Shown here one piece after another: positions 1-6,738 of a stretch of DNA of 9,495 nucleotides. The stretch's first letter is position 1, and each line of letters begins with the position of its first letter. Origin of the DNA: JAHEDH01 sp965364515 (GTDB lineage Bacteria > Actinomycetota > Acidimicrobiia > Spongiisociales > ZC4RG35); NCBI GenBank assembly GCA_965364515.1, contig CBDTXZ010000116.1, forward strand, positions 1 through 9,495. Direction: 5' to 3'. A model generated the notes under the pieces. That model had not been told where the DNA came from. It worked only from the letters and a program-made list of their open reading frames with translations, and did no database searches. A program made the position numbers and the translations under genes.

Positions 1-150
1 CTGTTGCTCACTGCGGGAATGCTGCTCTACCTCGTCTATCTCCAGAGACGACCCCAGCCGACCGGGCACACCGAGCCACCTCCCGAGCTCTCGAAGCCGG
101 TCACGAGAGCCGGGCGGTCCCCGAGTTCCGACCAAGCCACACAGGGATGA
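1..150 (+). CDS. C-terminal end of a membrane protein (partial)
   Basis: Frame 1 is open from the window edge to a TGA at 148-150, giving the last 49 residues of a protein whose start lies outside. The visible part begins with a hydrophobic stretch (LLLTAGMLLYLVYL) that looks like the last membrane helix. It is followed by QRR and a Pro-, Ser- and Thr-rich hydrophilic tail, which by the positive-inside rule probably faces the cytoplasm. The stop lies two bases before the preferred start of the cupin gene and overlaps an alternative ATG as ATGA, so the two are probably co-transcribed. There is too little sequence to name a family. Confidence 0.6.
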   Translation: MLLTAGMLLYLVYLQRRPQPTGHTEPPPELSKPVTRAGRSPSSDQATQG

Positions 151-152
151 CC

Positions 153-557
153 ATGCAGACCCGCACACTCTCGAACGAACCCGATGCCCGCTCCCCCGCT
201 GGGGCCGAAATCCGACTACTCGTCGACGGCCCCACCGGCAACATGATCCACTCCACCGTCCCGTCAGGCCAGGTCAACCGAGCCACCGTCCACGCCTCCG
301 TCAGTGAGTTCTGGTACGTACTGTCCGGCCACGGAGAGATCTGGCGCCGGGACGACACCGGGCAGGAGTTCACGGCCCTGGAAGCTGGGACCTCCATCGA
401 CATCCCGGTCGGCACAGCGTTTCAATACCGATGCACCGGGACGCAACCGCTCCGATTCCTGTGCATCGCCATGCCGCCCTGGCCCGGCGATACCGAAGCA
501 TCGGTCATCGACGGTCCCTGGCCACCCACCGCGCCGGGGGCGGACACCGCCCCCTGA
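153..557 (+). CDS. Small single-domain cupin protein
   Basis: The product is 134 residues from ATG 153, which has AGGG at 143-146 six bases upstream. An ATG at 147 would add two residues and overlap the previous stop, but lacks a Shine-Dalgarno. The core matches the two cupin motifs: G39...H47-x-S49-x2-E52-x6-G59 (motif 1) and G79-x5-P85-x-G87-x2-F90 (motif 2). H47 and E52 are present, but the second His of motif 1 is Ser and the motif-2 His is Phe, so a canonical three-His metal site is not evident. Single-domain cupins of this size include sugar isomerases, dioxygenases and small-molecule-binding proteins, so no specific reaction can be assigned. There is no signal peptide, so it is probably cytoplasmic. 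It lies 116 bases ahead of the cofactor operon, and any link to it is unproven. Confidence 0.82.
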   Translation: MQTRTLSNEPDARSPAGAEIRLLVDGPTGNMIHSTVPSGQVNRATVHASVSEFWYVLSGHGEIWRRDDTGQEFTALEAGTSIDIPVGTAFQYRCTGTQPLRFLCIAMPPWPGDTEASVIDGPWPPTAPGADTAP

Positions 558-673
558 CCGCCGATTTCGAAGCTAAGACCACGTCCAGAATCATCGAGTT
601 GGCCGAGTCGGTCGGCGACGGATCCCGGTGCAGTAACGTCACCGGCCGCGTCCCCCATACCGAGGAGTTCACG

Positions 674-1132
674 ATGTCGAAGCTCACCCGCCGGGCCACG
701 CTGGTGGCTGTCGCAGTCCTCCTCGGGGCCTGCGGGGCCGACGATTCGGCCGATGGAGCCCCCATCCTCGACCCACCGGCCGACGACGTCGTAATCCGGG
801 TGGTCGTCAGTGACGCGGTGGCCGCCGATTGGACACTGGCCGAGCTCGAGCAGAGCGTCACGTTCACGGCCGTGGACATCGACGGCGACGAACAGAGCGG
901 GCCGCGCCTCCTCGATGTCCTCGCCGCCTCCGGAGTCGATGACTGGGAAGCTGCCCAGGTGATCGGCATGGGTGAAGGACGCGTCTTGGAGGTCGGTTTG
1001 GACATCGCCGCAGCCGACGTCGATGAGAGTTGGATCCTCGACGTCACCAACAGGGGGACGCTCAAGCTGGCCGCCGAGTCGCTGGACCGCGACCAGTGGG
1101 TACGGGACGTCGGTGAGATCCGCATCCCCTGA
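674..1132 (+). CDS. Lipoprotein with molybdopterin-oxidoreductase-like domain
   Basis: The product is 152 residues. The start at ATG 674 follows GAGGAG at 662-667 with six bases between. The first 20 residues form a lipoprotein signal: basic n-region with an RR pair (residues 6-7), hydrophobic core, and lipobox LGAC with Cys20 as the lipidation site, so the mature protein should be anchored outside the cytoplasmic membrane. The rest follows the layout of small proteins related to the sulfite-oxidase-type molybdopterin-binding domain (Oxidored_molyb): WTLAELE, then GPRLLDVLAASGV, then VTNRGTLKL, then QWVRDVGEIRI at the end. This family call rests on pattern recognition. Sulfite oxidase-type enzymes need a Cys that binds molybdenum, but the only Cys here is the lipidated one, so the protein probably binds a cofactor non-catalytically or only keeps the fold. 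It overlaps the next gene by 20 bases and heads the cofactor operon. Confidence 0.75.
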   Translation: MSKLTRRATLVAVAVLLGACGADDSADGAPILDPPADDVVIRVVVSDAVAADWTLAELEQSVTFTAVDIDGDEQSGPRLLDVLAASGVDDWEAAQVIGMGEGRVLEVGLDIAAADVDESWILDVTNRGTLKLAAESLDRDQWVRDVGEIRIP

Positions 1133-1850
1133 GGTCTGTGTCGTCGGAATCGACGACACAGACATGCCGGGCGTCGGCGGGACAGGATCGCTCGCACGCC
1201 GTCTGGCCTCCGAGGTCGCCGATCTGGCCGAGAGCCTGGGTGTGACCCGCCATCAGTTCTTCGAAGGGCCGGGGGTGCCCAAGACCTCACGGAACTCGGC
1301 GGCAGCGATCGTCTTCGTCACCGAGCTCACCCCGCTGGAGCTCTTGGAGGCGGTGGCCACCATCGTCAGGCGCGAGTCGATCCCCGGTTCCGATCCGGGC
1401 GTTGCGGTGATCGGTGGGTCGGCGCCCGAGAGCGTGTTGGCGTTCGCCCGGGCCGCTCAGCGCGGCCTGGTGACCCGATCCCAGGCTGTCGGCCTCGCCG
1501 CGGACGCCGGGATCCCCCTGGCCGGCCTTGGCGGGACCGAGGATGGCGTGATCGGCGCCCTGGGCGGAGCGGCGCTGCGAGCCGACGGCAACGATGGGCG
1601 TTTCGTGGGGCTGTCGGGGATCCGTGACGTGTCCGGCCCGATCACCGTGGCCGACCTCGTCGACCGCACCGCCATCACGAGCGTCGTCGACGAGCCCACG
1701 GGGACCACTCTGGAGGGTGGAGTTATCATCGATGTCGGCGACTGGGTACGGCCACGGCTTCTTCACGGTCAGCCGGTCGTCGTCGCTCGACACGTGGAAG
1801 GAACCTGGGTCAATGCAGACGTACGCCCCCATGAAGGCGGCAGCCGGTAG
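1113..1850 (+). CDS. TiaS-like 'IDDTD' protein, short form
   Basis: The product is 245 residues from GTG 1113, the start closest before the conserved N-terminus; the frame overlaps the previous gene by 20 bases. Three signatures recall archaeal TiaS, the ATP-dependent enzyme that attaches agmatine to C34 of tRNA-Ile2: GIDDTD at residues 12-17 followed by a Gly-rich GVGGTGS, GVPKTSRNSAAAI at 54-66 (compare the NVPxKTRGNxAVA pattern), and DGVIGALGG at 144-152 (compare GLIGALA). TiaS is around 400 residues or more, with OB-fold and zinc-ribbon regions for tRNA binding. This protein stops well before those, and its only Cys near the start is C9. It therefore probably keeps a nucleotide-binding or phosphotransfer core without the tRNA-binding parts. 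Its place in a Mo/W cofactor operon points away from tRNA modification and towards a cofactor- or nucleotide-related role, which is inference. No ribosome site is strong; translation is probably coupled. Confidence 0.78.
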   Translation: MRSASPEVCVVGIDDTDMPGVGGTGSLARRLASEVADLAESLGVTRHQFFEGPGVPKTSRNSAAAIVFVTELTPLELLEAVATIVRRESIPGSDPGVAVIGGSAPESVLAFARAAQRGLVTRSQAVGLAADAGIPLAGLGGTEDGVIGALGGAALRADGNDGRFVGLSGIRDVSGPITVADLVDRTAITSVVDEPTGTTLEGGVIIDVGDWVRPRLLHGQPVVVARHVEGTWVNADVRPHEGGSR

Positions 1851-2400
1851 GCGACGGCTGGTGCGCGACCTGGGCCTCGCCGTGGTGGTCGGGTTGGTGG
1901 GTGCTCTCGCCAAGAAGCACCTGGACTTCCACCTCGGCATCCCCGGCCACGCCGGCGTCGGGTGGATTGCAGTGTTGATCTCCGGTCGGCTCCTGAACGG
2001 GCGTCCCGGAATGTCTGCGGTGGCAGGTGTGTCGATGGGGCTGTGGTCGGCCCCGGTCGGCCTCGGTCATTCGCTCGGCTACAACGTGGCACTGTATGGA
2101 TCGGTTGCGGCATTGCTGGACCTTCCCGGCCTGCGACGTCTGACCGGCAGCCGCCTGTTCGGAGCAATGACAGCCGGCGTCATCGTCCATGTGGCGAAGT
2201 TCGTCTTCGTGCTCGCCAACGTCTGGCTCTCCAGCGCCGTGCGCAACGTCGAGCTGTACGGTCTGTCGAGCGCGCTGGTCAACCATGTCGCGTTCGGCGC
2301 CGCGGGCGGGCTCGTGGGGTGGGGCCTGTGGCACGCAGGTCGGACTGCCGTTGCCCGAATCCTTTCCCGAACCGGTCGGGTGTGGCGCGACTCGTGGTGA
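1813..2400 (+). CDS. Six-helix membrane protein, unknown function
   Basis: The product is 195 residues. ATG 1813 is preferred because GGAAGGAA lies at 1795-1802; a second in-frame ATG at 1831 has no such site. About six hydrophobic segments can be seen, near residues 20-34, 46-61, 66-84, 88-104, 115-139 and 151-175, flanked by Arg-rich termini (RRR at 13-15, and R177 onward). Charged or polar residues sit close to or inside helices (K34, K35, H36, H86, H126, K129, N157, H158), which could line a substrate path. Size and helix number resemble the S-components of ECF transporters or other small integral membrane proteins, but I recognise no family motif. It overlaps the upstream gene by 38 bases and the downstream gene by 19, so it belongs to the cofactor operon. 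A role in moving an oxyanion, a cofactor precursor or an electron carrier is speculative. Confidence 0.8.
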   Translation: MQTYAPMKAAAGRRRLVRDLGLAVVVGLVGALAKKHLDFHLGIPGHAGVGWIAVLISGRLLNGRPGMSAVAGVSMGLWSAPVGLGHSLGYNVALYGSVAALLDLPGLRRLTGSRLFGAMTAGVIVHVAKFVFVLANVWLSSAVRNVELYGLSSALVNHVAFGAAGGLVGWGLWHAGRTAVARILSRTGRVWRDSW

Positions 2401-3899
2401 CGGTTCGCCTTCCCGAAGCGATACGCCGGTACGCAGAGGATCAGCACGTCATCGAGCTCGAGGGGAACACGGTGCGGGACGTCCTGGATGCGCTCGTCGA
2501 CGCTCACCCTGGCACCCGTATCCGCCTCTTCGACGACGACGGCCGGCTGCGCAGTCACCTGCATCTGTTCAGCCGGGAGATCGAGGTGCCGTCGGCCGAA
2601 CTCGACACCACTCCGGTGCAGCCCGGTGACGAGATCGATGTGATCGTGGCGATCTCGGGTGGCGCCGGCGACGTGCGGATGCGCGGCTTTCGTGAACGAA
2701 CGACCGTCGAGAAGACGCTTTCCGCCGCACTCGACGGCGTGGAGCCGCTGGAGGCAGAGACGGTGTCCGTGACCAAATCCGCAGGACGGGTGCTGGCCTC
2801 CGATGTCGTGAGCGAAGTAGCGGTGCCGCCGTTCCGGCGCGCAACGATGGACGGATACGCCGTGCGGGCAGAGGACACCTACGGGGCTTCGACCTACGAC
2901 CCGGTGGTGCTGGAGATCTCCGGACAGTCGATGCCGGGTTCGAGTTCGAAGGTTTCGGTGGAGGCGGGCCGGGCTGTTCGGATCATGACCGGGGCGCCGG
3001 TCCCCGACGACGCCGATGCCGTGGTGCGAGCCGAGGACGCCGACGAGGTCGACGGGAAGCTCGCCGTGCGAACCGGAGTGGCACCGGGCCGAAACGTCGG
3101 GCGGGTCGGCGAGGACATCGACCCGGGCACGACGGTGCTCACAGAAGGTCGCCGCCTGCTCCCCCAGGACGTCGGGCTGTTGGCATCGATCGGTCACGAT
3201 CCTGTGCGAGTGCGGCGACGGCCGCTGGTGCGGATCGTCGTCTCGGGTGACGAGTTGTTGCCGCCGGGCCGCAAGCCGGCCGGGTCGAGGATCGTCGACT
3301 CCAACTCGCCGATGCTGTCGGCGCTGATCGAACGCGACGGCGGAGTACCCGAGGTGGTTCGCATCGCCGACGACGTCCACCGGATGCGTGAGACGTTGGC
3401 CGAACCCGGCACCGACGTGATCGTCACCGCCGGCGCGGCCTCGGTCGGGACCGAGGACCGGGTTCCGCTCCTGGTGGCTGAACTCGGCGAGATGACGGTG
3501 CACGGGGTCGCAATGCGTCCTTCGTCGCCGAGCGGAGTGGGACGGATCGACGGAAGGCCGGTGCTGGTGCTGCCCGGCAACCCGGTTTCCTGTCTCGTGG
3601 CCTACGACTTCTTCGCCGGTCCGGTGATCCGAACCCTGGCCGGATTCTCGCCCGCCTGGCCGTACCGCGTGGTGCGGCGGCCGCTCGGCACTCGCATCAT
3701 CTCTCAGATCGGACGGACCGACTACGCACGGGTGGTGGTGCGCGACGGGATGGTCGAACCACTGGCCGTCTCCGGTGCGTCGGTCCTGTCATCGGTGACC
3801 CGTGCGACGGGATTCGTGATCGTGCCTTCCGGTCTCGAGGGGTACCCGGAAGGGACCGAGGTCGAGGTCCACCTGTACGACGCCGGGGCCCTGCCATGA
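2382..3899 (+). CDS. MoaD-MoeA fusion protein (gephyrin-like molybdotransferase)
   Basis: The product is 505 residues from GTG 2382; GTGs at 2394 and 2397 are alternatives. Residues 1-97 form a MoaD/ThiS beta-grasp domain (RLVVTVRLPEAIRRY, VRDVLDALVDAHPG, PGDEIDVIVAISGG) whose sulfur-carrying Gly-Gly pair falls at 93-94. The reading frame continues without a stop into a full-length MoeA from Met100: PPFRRATMDGYAV around M156-D157-G158, VRIMTGAPVPDDADAVV, VGEDI, SGDEL at 288-292, GAASVG at 351-356, MRPSSP at 378-383 and LPGNPVSCLVAYDFF. MoaD passes sulfur to the pterin dithiolene together with MoaE, while MoeA inserts molybdate or tungstate into adenylated molybdopterin. The usual GGxS and PGKP loops read GAAS and PSSP; I recall such a variant from a MoeA/Glp subgroup, unverified here. 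A free MoaD tail would need cleavage after G94. Internal starts at GTG 2673 or ATG 2679 could also make MoeA alone, though no good ribosome site precedes them. Confidence 0.9.
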   Translation: MARLVVTVRLPEAIRRYAEDQHVIELEGNTVRDVLDALVDAHPGTRIRLFDDDGRLRSHLHLFSREIEVPSAELDTTPVQPGDEIDVIVAISGGAGDVRMRGFRERTTVEKTLSAALDGVEPLEAETVSVTKSAGRVLASDVVSEVAVPPFRRATMDGYAVRAEDTYGASTYDPVVLEISGQSMPGSSSKVSVEAGRAVRIMTGAPVPDDADAVVRAEDADEVDGKLAVRTGVAPGRNVGRVGEDIDPGTTVLTEGRRLLPQDVGLLASIGHDPVRVRRRPLVRIVVSGDELLPPGRKPAGSRIVDSNSPMLSALIERDGGVPEVVRIADDVHRMRETLAEPGTDVIVTAGAASVGTEDRVPLLVAELGEMTVHGVAMRPSSPSGVGRIDGRPVLVLPGNPVSCLVAYDFFAGPVIRTLAGFSPAWPYRVVRRPLGTRIISQIGRTDYARVVVRDGMVEPLAVSGASVLSSVTRATGFVIVPSGLEGYPEGTEVEVHLYDAGALP

Positions 3900-5827
3900 G
3901 GCAGCGACAGTTTCTGGACGTCATCGATGAGGGTGAAGCCCACCTTCGATTCGACGCGGCGTGTGCACACCTGGAGCCGGGCGTCGAGCGGGTTTCGCTC
4001 GACGTCGCCCTGCACCGGGTGCTGGCAGCCGACGTCAACGCCGCAGTCGACGTGCCTGCGTTCGATCGGTCCAACATGGACGGTTTCGCCGTGAGAGCGG
4101 CCGACACGTTCGGGGCGGAGGAACTGGAGCCGGTGATGCGGGCCGTCGCCGATGTGGCGCTCGCCGCAGGTGAGGTGGCGCCGACCGGATTCGAGGTGGC
4201 GCCGGGCACGGCGGTGGCGATCGCCACCGGCGGGGTGGTTCCCCGCGGAGCGGATGCGGTGGTGATGGTCGAACACACGGAACCGCACCCTGACGGGATC
4301 CGGGTGTCCAGGCCTGCGGTCCCCGGCGGGAACATCACCTTCGCCGGATCCGACATCGGGCGGGGTGAGGTGGTGATGCGTCGTGGCACCCAGCTCACGG
4401 CCCGAGAGACGACCGTGTTGGCCTCGGTGGGAGTGGATCGGGTCGACGTGAACGTCCGACCCAGGGTTGCCGTCGTGTCGACGGGAGACGAGATCGTCCC
4501 TCCGGGCTCGCCGCTCGGCGCTGGTCAGGTCTACGACTCGAATCAGCGCATGCTGCTCGACTCGGTCGCCGAGTTGGGCTGCGAGCCCATCGCGTGCGGA
4601 GTGATTCCGGATAACGAGCGACTGCTCGACGCCGCGGTCGGCCCGCTCGTCTCGGGTCCCGACGCAGTCGACGTCGTCCTGCTCTCGGGTGGTACGTCGA
4701 AGGGCGAGGGAGACATCAATGCGACCGTGGTCCACAACCTGGCCGCTCGGTTTCCCGACTCGCCAGGGGTGGTGGTGCATGGGGTTGCGCTCAAGCCCGG
4801 CAAGCCGATCCTGCTCGCCGTGATCGCCGGCACTCCGATCGTCGTGCTGCCGGGGTTCCCGACCTCGGCTGTGTTCACGTTCCACGAGTTCGTGGCCCCG
4901 CTGCTTCGGCGGCTGGCCGGACTGTCCGCCGGAGACGCCCGCACGGTGCAGGCCGTGGCGCCGTTCCGGATGACCTCCGTGCCGGGTCGGGCCGAGTACA
5001 CGCTGGTCGATCTCGTGGAGGGCGAAGCCGGCATGGCCGCGTACCCGTTGGGAGCCGGCTCGGGAAGTGTCACCGCCTTCGCCAGAGCCGACGGTTTCGT
5101 CCGGATCCCGGCGAACCACGAATACGTCGAGGCCGGGTCCGAGCTCGAGGTGCGACTGATCGACCCGGATCTCCAAACCGCCGACGTGGTGGCCATCGGA
5201 AGTCACTGCATCGGCCTCGACGACGTGCTCGGTCTCGTGGCGGCAGAGGGGTTCCGGGTGAAGTCGATTCCGGTGGGCTCCACCGCCGGCCTGGCAGCGC
5301 TGGCTCGTGGCGAGGGGGACGTCGCCGGCGTCCACCTCCTCGATGAGCAGACCGGGGAGTACAACACGCCGTTCCTACCCGACGGCGTCCGGTTGATTCG
5401 CGGCTACGGGCGCCGTCAAGGCATCGTCTTTCGCCCCGACGACCCGCTGGCGACCCTCCTCGACCACGAAGAGGCCTTCCTGGCAGCGCTCCGCGACCGG
5501 CGGATGATCAACCGCAACCCCGGCAGTGGCACCCGCATCCTGATCGACGGTGTCCTGGCCGGGGCCCGCCCCGACGGCTACCTGCACCAGGCGAGGACCC
5601 ACCACGCAATAGCGGCCTCGGTTGAGCAGGGAAGGGCGGATTGGGGGATGACCCTCGACACGATCGCGGCCAGAGCCGGCCTCGAGTTCCGGTTCGTGGC
5701 GGACGAGCGCTACGACGTGGCCGTGCGCGAAGACCGATGGGACCGCCCGGCGGTGGCGGCCCTGCGGCGGTTGCTCGACGATCCGGCGGTACGCCGACGG
5801 CTGGCCGACCTCGGCTTCACCGACTGA
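3896..5827 (+). CDS. moeA: MoeA with C-terminal periplasmic-binding-protein-like domain
   Basis: The product is 643 residues. ATG 3896 overlaps the preceding TGA in an ATGA arrangement, so translation is probably coupled. Residues 1 to about 425 are a complete MoeA: FDRSNMDGFAV (M61-D62-G63), VAIATGGVVPRGADAVVMVE, GSDIGRGE, STGDEI with T196-G197-D198-E199, LLSGGTSKGEGD at 262-273, ALKPGKP with K300-P304, and VLPGFPTSAVF. Residues 430-643 form a second domain of the PBP-like type often joined to MoeA in archaea and some bacteria: DVVAIGSHCIGLDD, PVGSTAGLAALARGEGDVAG, NRNPGSGTRILID, and a C-terminal ADWGMTLDTIAARAGLEF. There is no signal peptide, so this domain should act in the cytoplasm, plausibly binding molybdate or tungstate for insertion or sensing it (inference). 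Unlike its neighbour it keeps the standard GGTS and PGKP loops. It is about 240 residues longer than plain MoeA and is the last gene of the overlapping cluster. Confidence 0.93.
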   Translation: MRQRQFLDVIDEGEAHLRFDAACAHLEPGVERVSLDVALHRVLAADVNAAVDVPAFDRSNMDGFAVRAADTFGAEELEPVMRAVADVALAAGEVAPTGFEVAPGTAVAIATGGVVPRGADAVVMVEHTEPHPDGIRVSRPAVPGGNITFAGSDIGRGEVVMRRGTQLTARETTVLASVGVDRVDVNVRPRVAVVSTGDEIVPPGSPLGAGQVYDSNQRMLLDSVAELGCEPIACGVIPDNERLLDAAVGPLVSGPDAVDVVLLSGGTSKGEGDINATVVHNLAARFPDSPGVVVHGVALKPGKPILLAVIAGTPIVVLPGFPTSAVFTFHEFVAPLLRRLAGLSAGDARTVQAVAPFRMTSVPGRAEYTLVDLVEGEAGMAAYPLGAGSGSVTAFARADGFVRIPANHEYVEAGSELEVRLIDPDLQTADVVAIGSHCIGLDDVLGLVAAEGFRVKSIPVGSTAGLAALARGEGDVAGVHLLDEQTGEYNTPFLPDGVRLIRGYGRRQGIVFRPDDPLATLLDHEEAFLAALRDRRMINRNPGSGTRILIDGVLAGARPDGYLHQARTHHAIAASVEQGRADWGMTLDTIAARAGLEFRFVADERYDVAVREDRWDRPAVAALRRLLDDPAVRRRLADLGFTD

Positions 5828-6045
5828 ACGGGGTCTCTCCCTCCCCCGCTCAGATGTGCAGCTATGCGCTGTTCGAAATGCTGAATGAAGATGGTGAAAT
5901 GCGTGGATTCGAGCCCTTGACGCGGCGAGAGGTGTCCGAGTGTTCCGTGGAGGTGGCTATGTTGATGGTGAGTTTTGCTCCTCGACTCGATCGTGATCGG
6001 GAGCTGATCCCCGTGACCGGTCCAAGTGACAAGGAGCCGCTCCCC
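5828..6045. other. Intergenic region between the MoeA-PBP and lipoprotein genes
   Basis: This 218-base gap has somewhat lower GC than its flanks. It contains a TTGACG at 5917-5922 that resembles a -35 box, but no convincing -10 box lies 16-18 bases downstream. A short palindrome, CGATC-GT-GATCG, occurs at 5988-5999. The lipoprotein's promoter is probably here, but I cannot place it. No terminator hairpin with a T run follows the 5827 stop. Confidence 0.4.
6031..6036 (+). promoter_or_regulatory. Strong Shine-Dalgarno site for the second lipoprotein
   Basis: AAGGAG lies nine bases before ATG 6046. It decides the start, because the same reading frame is open for hundreds of bases upstream and contains several earlier ATG and GTG codons. 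Confidence 0.8.
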
Positions 6046-6738
6046 ATGACCTCGACAAAGCGCATGATTGTGTTCGCAGCAGTGGCGTTGGCACTCGCAG
6101 CGTGTGGTGGCGACGCCGATGACGCCACCGCCGACACGACCACAACTACCGAGGCCGCACCAACCACCACCGCAACCGCCGATACGACCACAACCACCGA
6201 AGGCGAAGGTGTCAACCCTGGCGACACCGTCGAAGGCGACATCGAACTCGGACAGTTCCCGACTCCGATTTCACTCACGACGAGTGACAGCTGGTTCGTG
6301 CCCATCGCCGAACCCGAAGGCGTGGTCTTCGAAGATCCGGCACAAGAGGCCCCATTCACTCGCGCCGTGCTGTTCTTGATCGCAACGCCGACGGGTGGCC
6401 ATGAGACCGTCAGCGACCGGGTGGAGAACCCGGAGGACCTCTCCGGGATGGGGCTGCAGTATGACGAGGTCACGATCGTGAATCAGGCTGAGACCCAGGT
6501 CGGAGGCTTCGACGCCACCGTCTACGACCTGACCTATGACGGTTCTGAAGAACTCCCATTCCTTCGCACCCGGGGCTTCGGTGGCAGCATCATCCTGCGA
6601 GACACCGAGTACTACCGAATCTGGGAAGTCGACAACGGCGAAGACTTCGTCCTGTTCGCTCCGGTGCTGCGCGGAGACGTCGAATGGCTCGACAAGGCAC
6701 AAGCCCTCATCGACACGATCGAGTTCGGCGAGAACTGA
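6046..6738 (+). CDS. Secreted lipoprotein with Thr-rich linker
   Basis: The product is 230 residues. The start is ATG 6046, nine bases after a perfect AAGGAG (6031-6036). The frame is open far upstream, but only this start gives a clean lipoprotein signal: TSTKR, a hydrophobic core, and lipobox LAAC with Cys20. A low-complexity Thr/Ala/Glu linker follows (residues about 27-57), typical of surface lipoproteins in some high-GC actinobacteria. The mature domain is acidic, with predicted beta-strand stretches such as VGGFDATVYDLTYDG, GGSIILRDTEYYRIWEV and FVLFAPVLRGDVEWL, and ends in IDTIEFGEN. I do not recognise the family. It is separated from the cofactor operon by 218 bases and has its own ribosome site, so it may be an independent unit. 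No functional tie to the AOR gene can be shown. Confidence 0.88.
   Translation: MTSTKRMIVFAAVALALAACGGDADDATADTTTTTEAAPTTTATADTTTTTEGEGVNPGDTVEGDIELGQFPTPISLTTSDSWFVPIAEPEGVVFEDPAQEAPFTRAVLFLIATPTGGHETVSDRVENPEDLSGMGLQYDEVTIVNQAETQVGGFDATVYDLTYDGSEELPFLRTRGFGGSIILRDTEYYRIWEVDNGEDFVLFAPVLRGDVEWLDKAQALIDTIEFGEN
6127..6200 (+). repeat. Intragenic direct repeat encoding the Thr-rich linker
   Basis: Two 26-base copies at 6127-6152 and 6175-6200 differ at two positions, both silent. Each encodes TADTTTTTE, and they are separated by a 22-base spacer encoding Ala, Pro and Thr codons. This is a probable local duplication that lengthened the flexible linker between the lipid anchor and the folded domain. 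Confidence 0.8.

Noticed and set aside
422..1290. Long minus-strand open frames opposite the cupin and first lipoprotein
   Set aside because: They are antisense to genes with lipobox and domain signatures, carry no recognisable motif, and arise from GC-biased third positions.
2079..3503. 474-codon minus-strand open frame
   Set aside because: It lies opposite the membrane protein and MoaD-MoeA genes. Its His-, Arg- and Asp-rich composition is typical of antisense translation of GC-rich genes.
2679..3899. Separate moeA gene starting at ATG 2679
   Set aside because: The frame is continuous with MoaD, with no stop and no ribosome site before 2679. It is kept only as a possible internal start.
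3722..5335. 537-codon minus-strand open frame
   Set aside because: It is the antisense shadow of the MoeA-PBP gene, which has all family motifs. The reverse product is low-complexity and motif-free.
5917..5963. Possible sigma-70 promoter (TTGACG and TATGTT)
   Set aside because: The spacing between the two elements is 35 bases, twice the normal value, and no -10 box lies at 16-18 bases.
5641..6045. Upstream extension of the second lipoprotein's reading frame
   Set aside because: It overlaps the MoeA-PBP gene and would bury the lipoprotein signal; the strong AAGGAG site supports the start at 6046.
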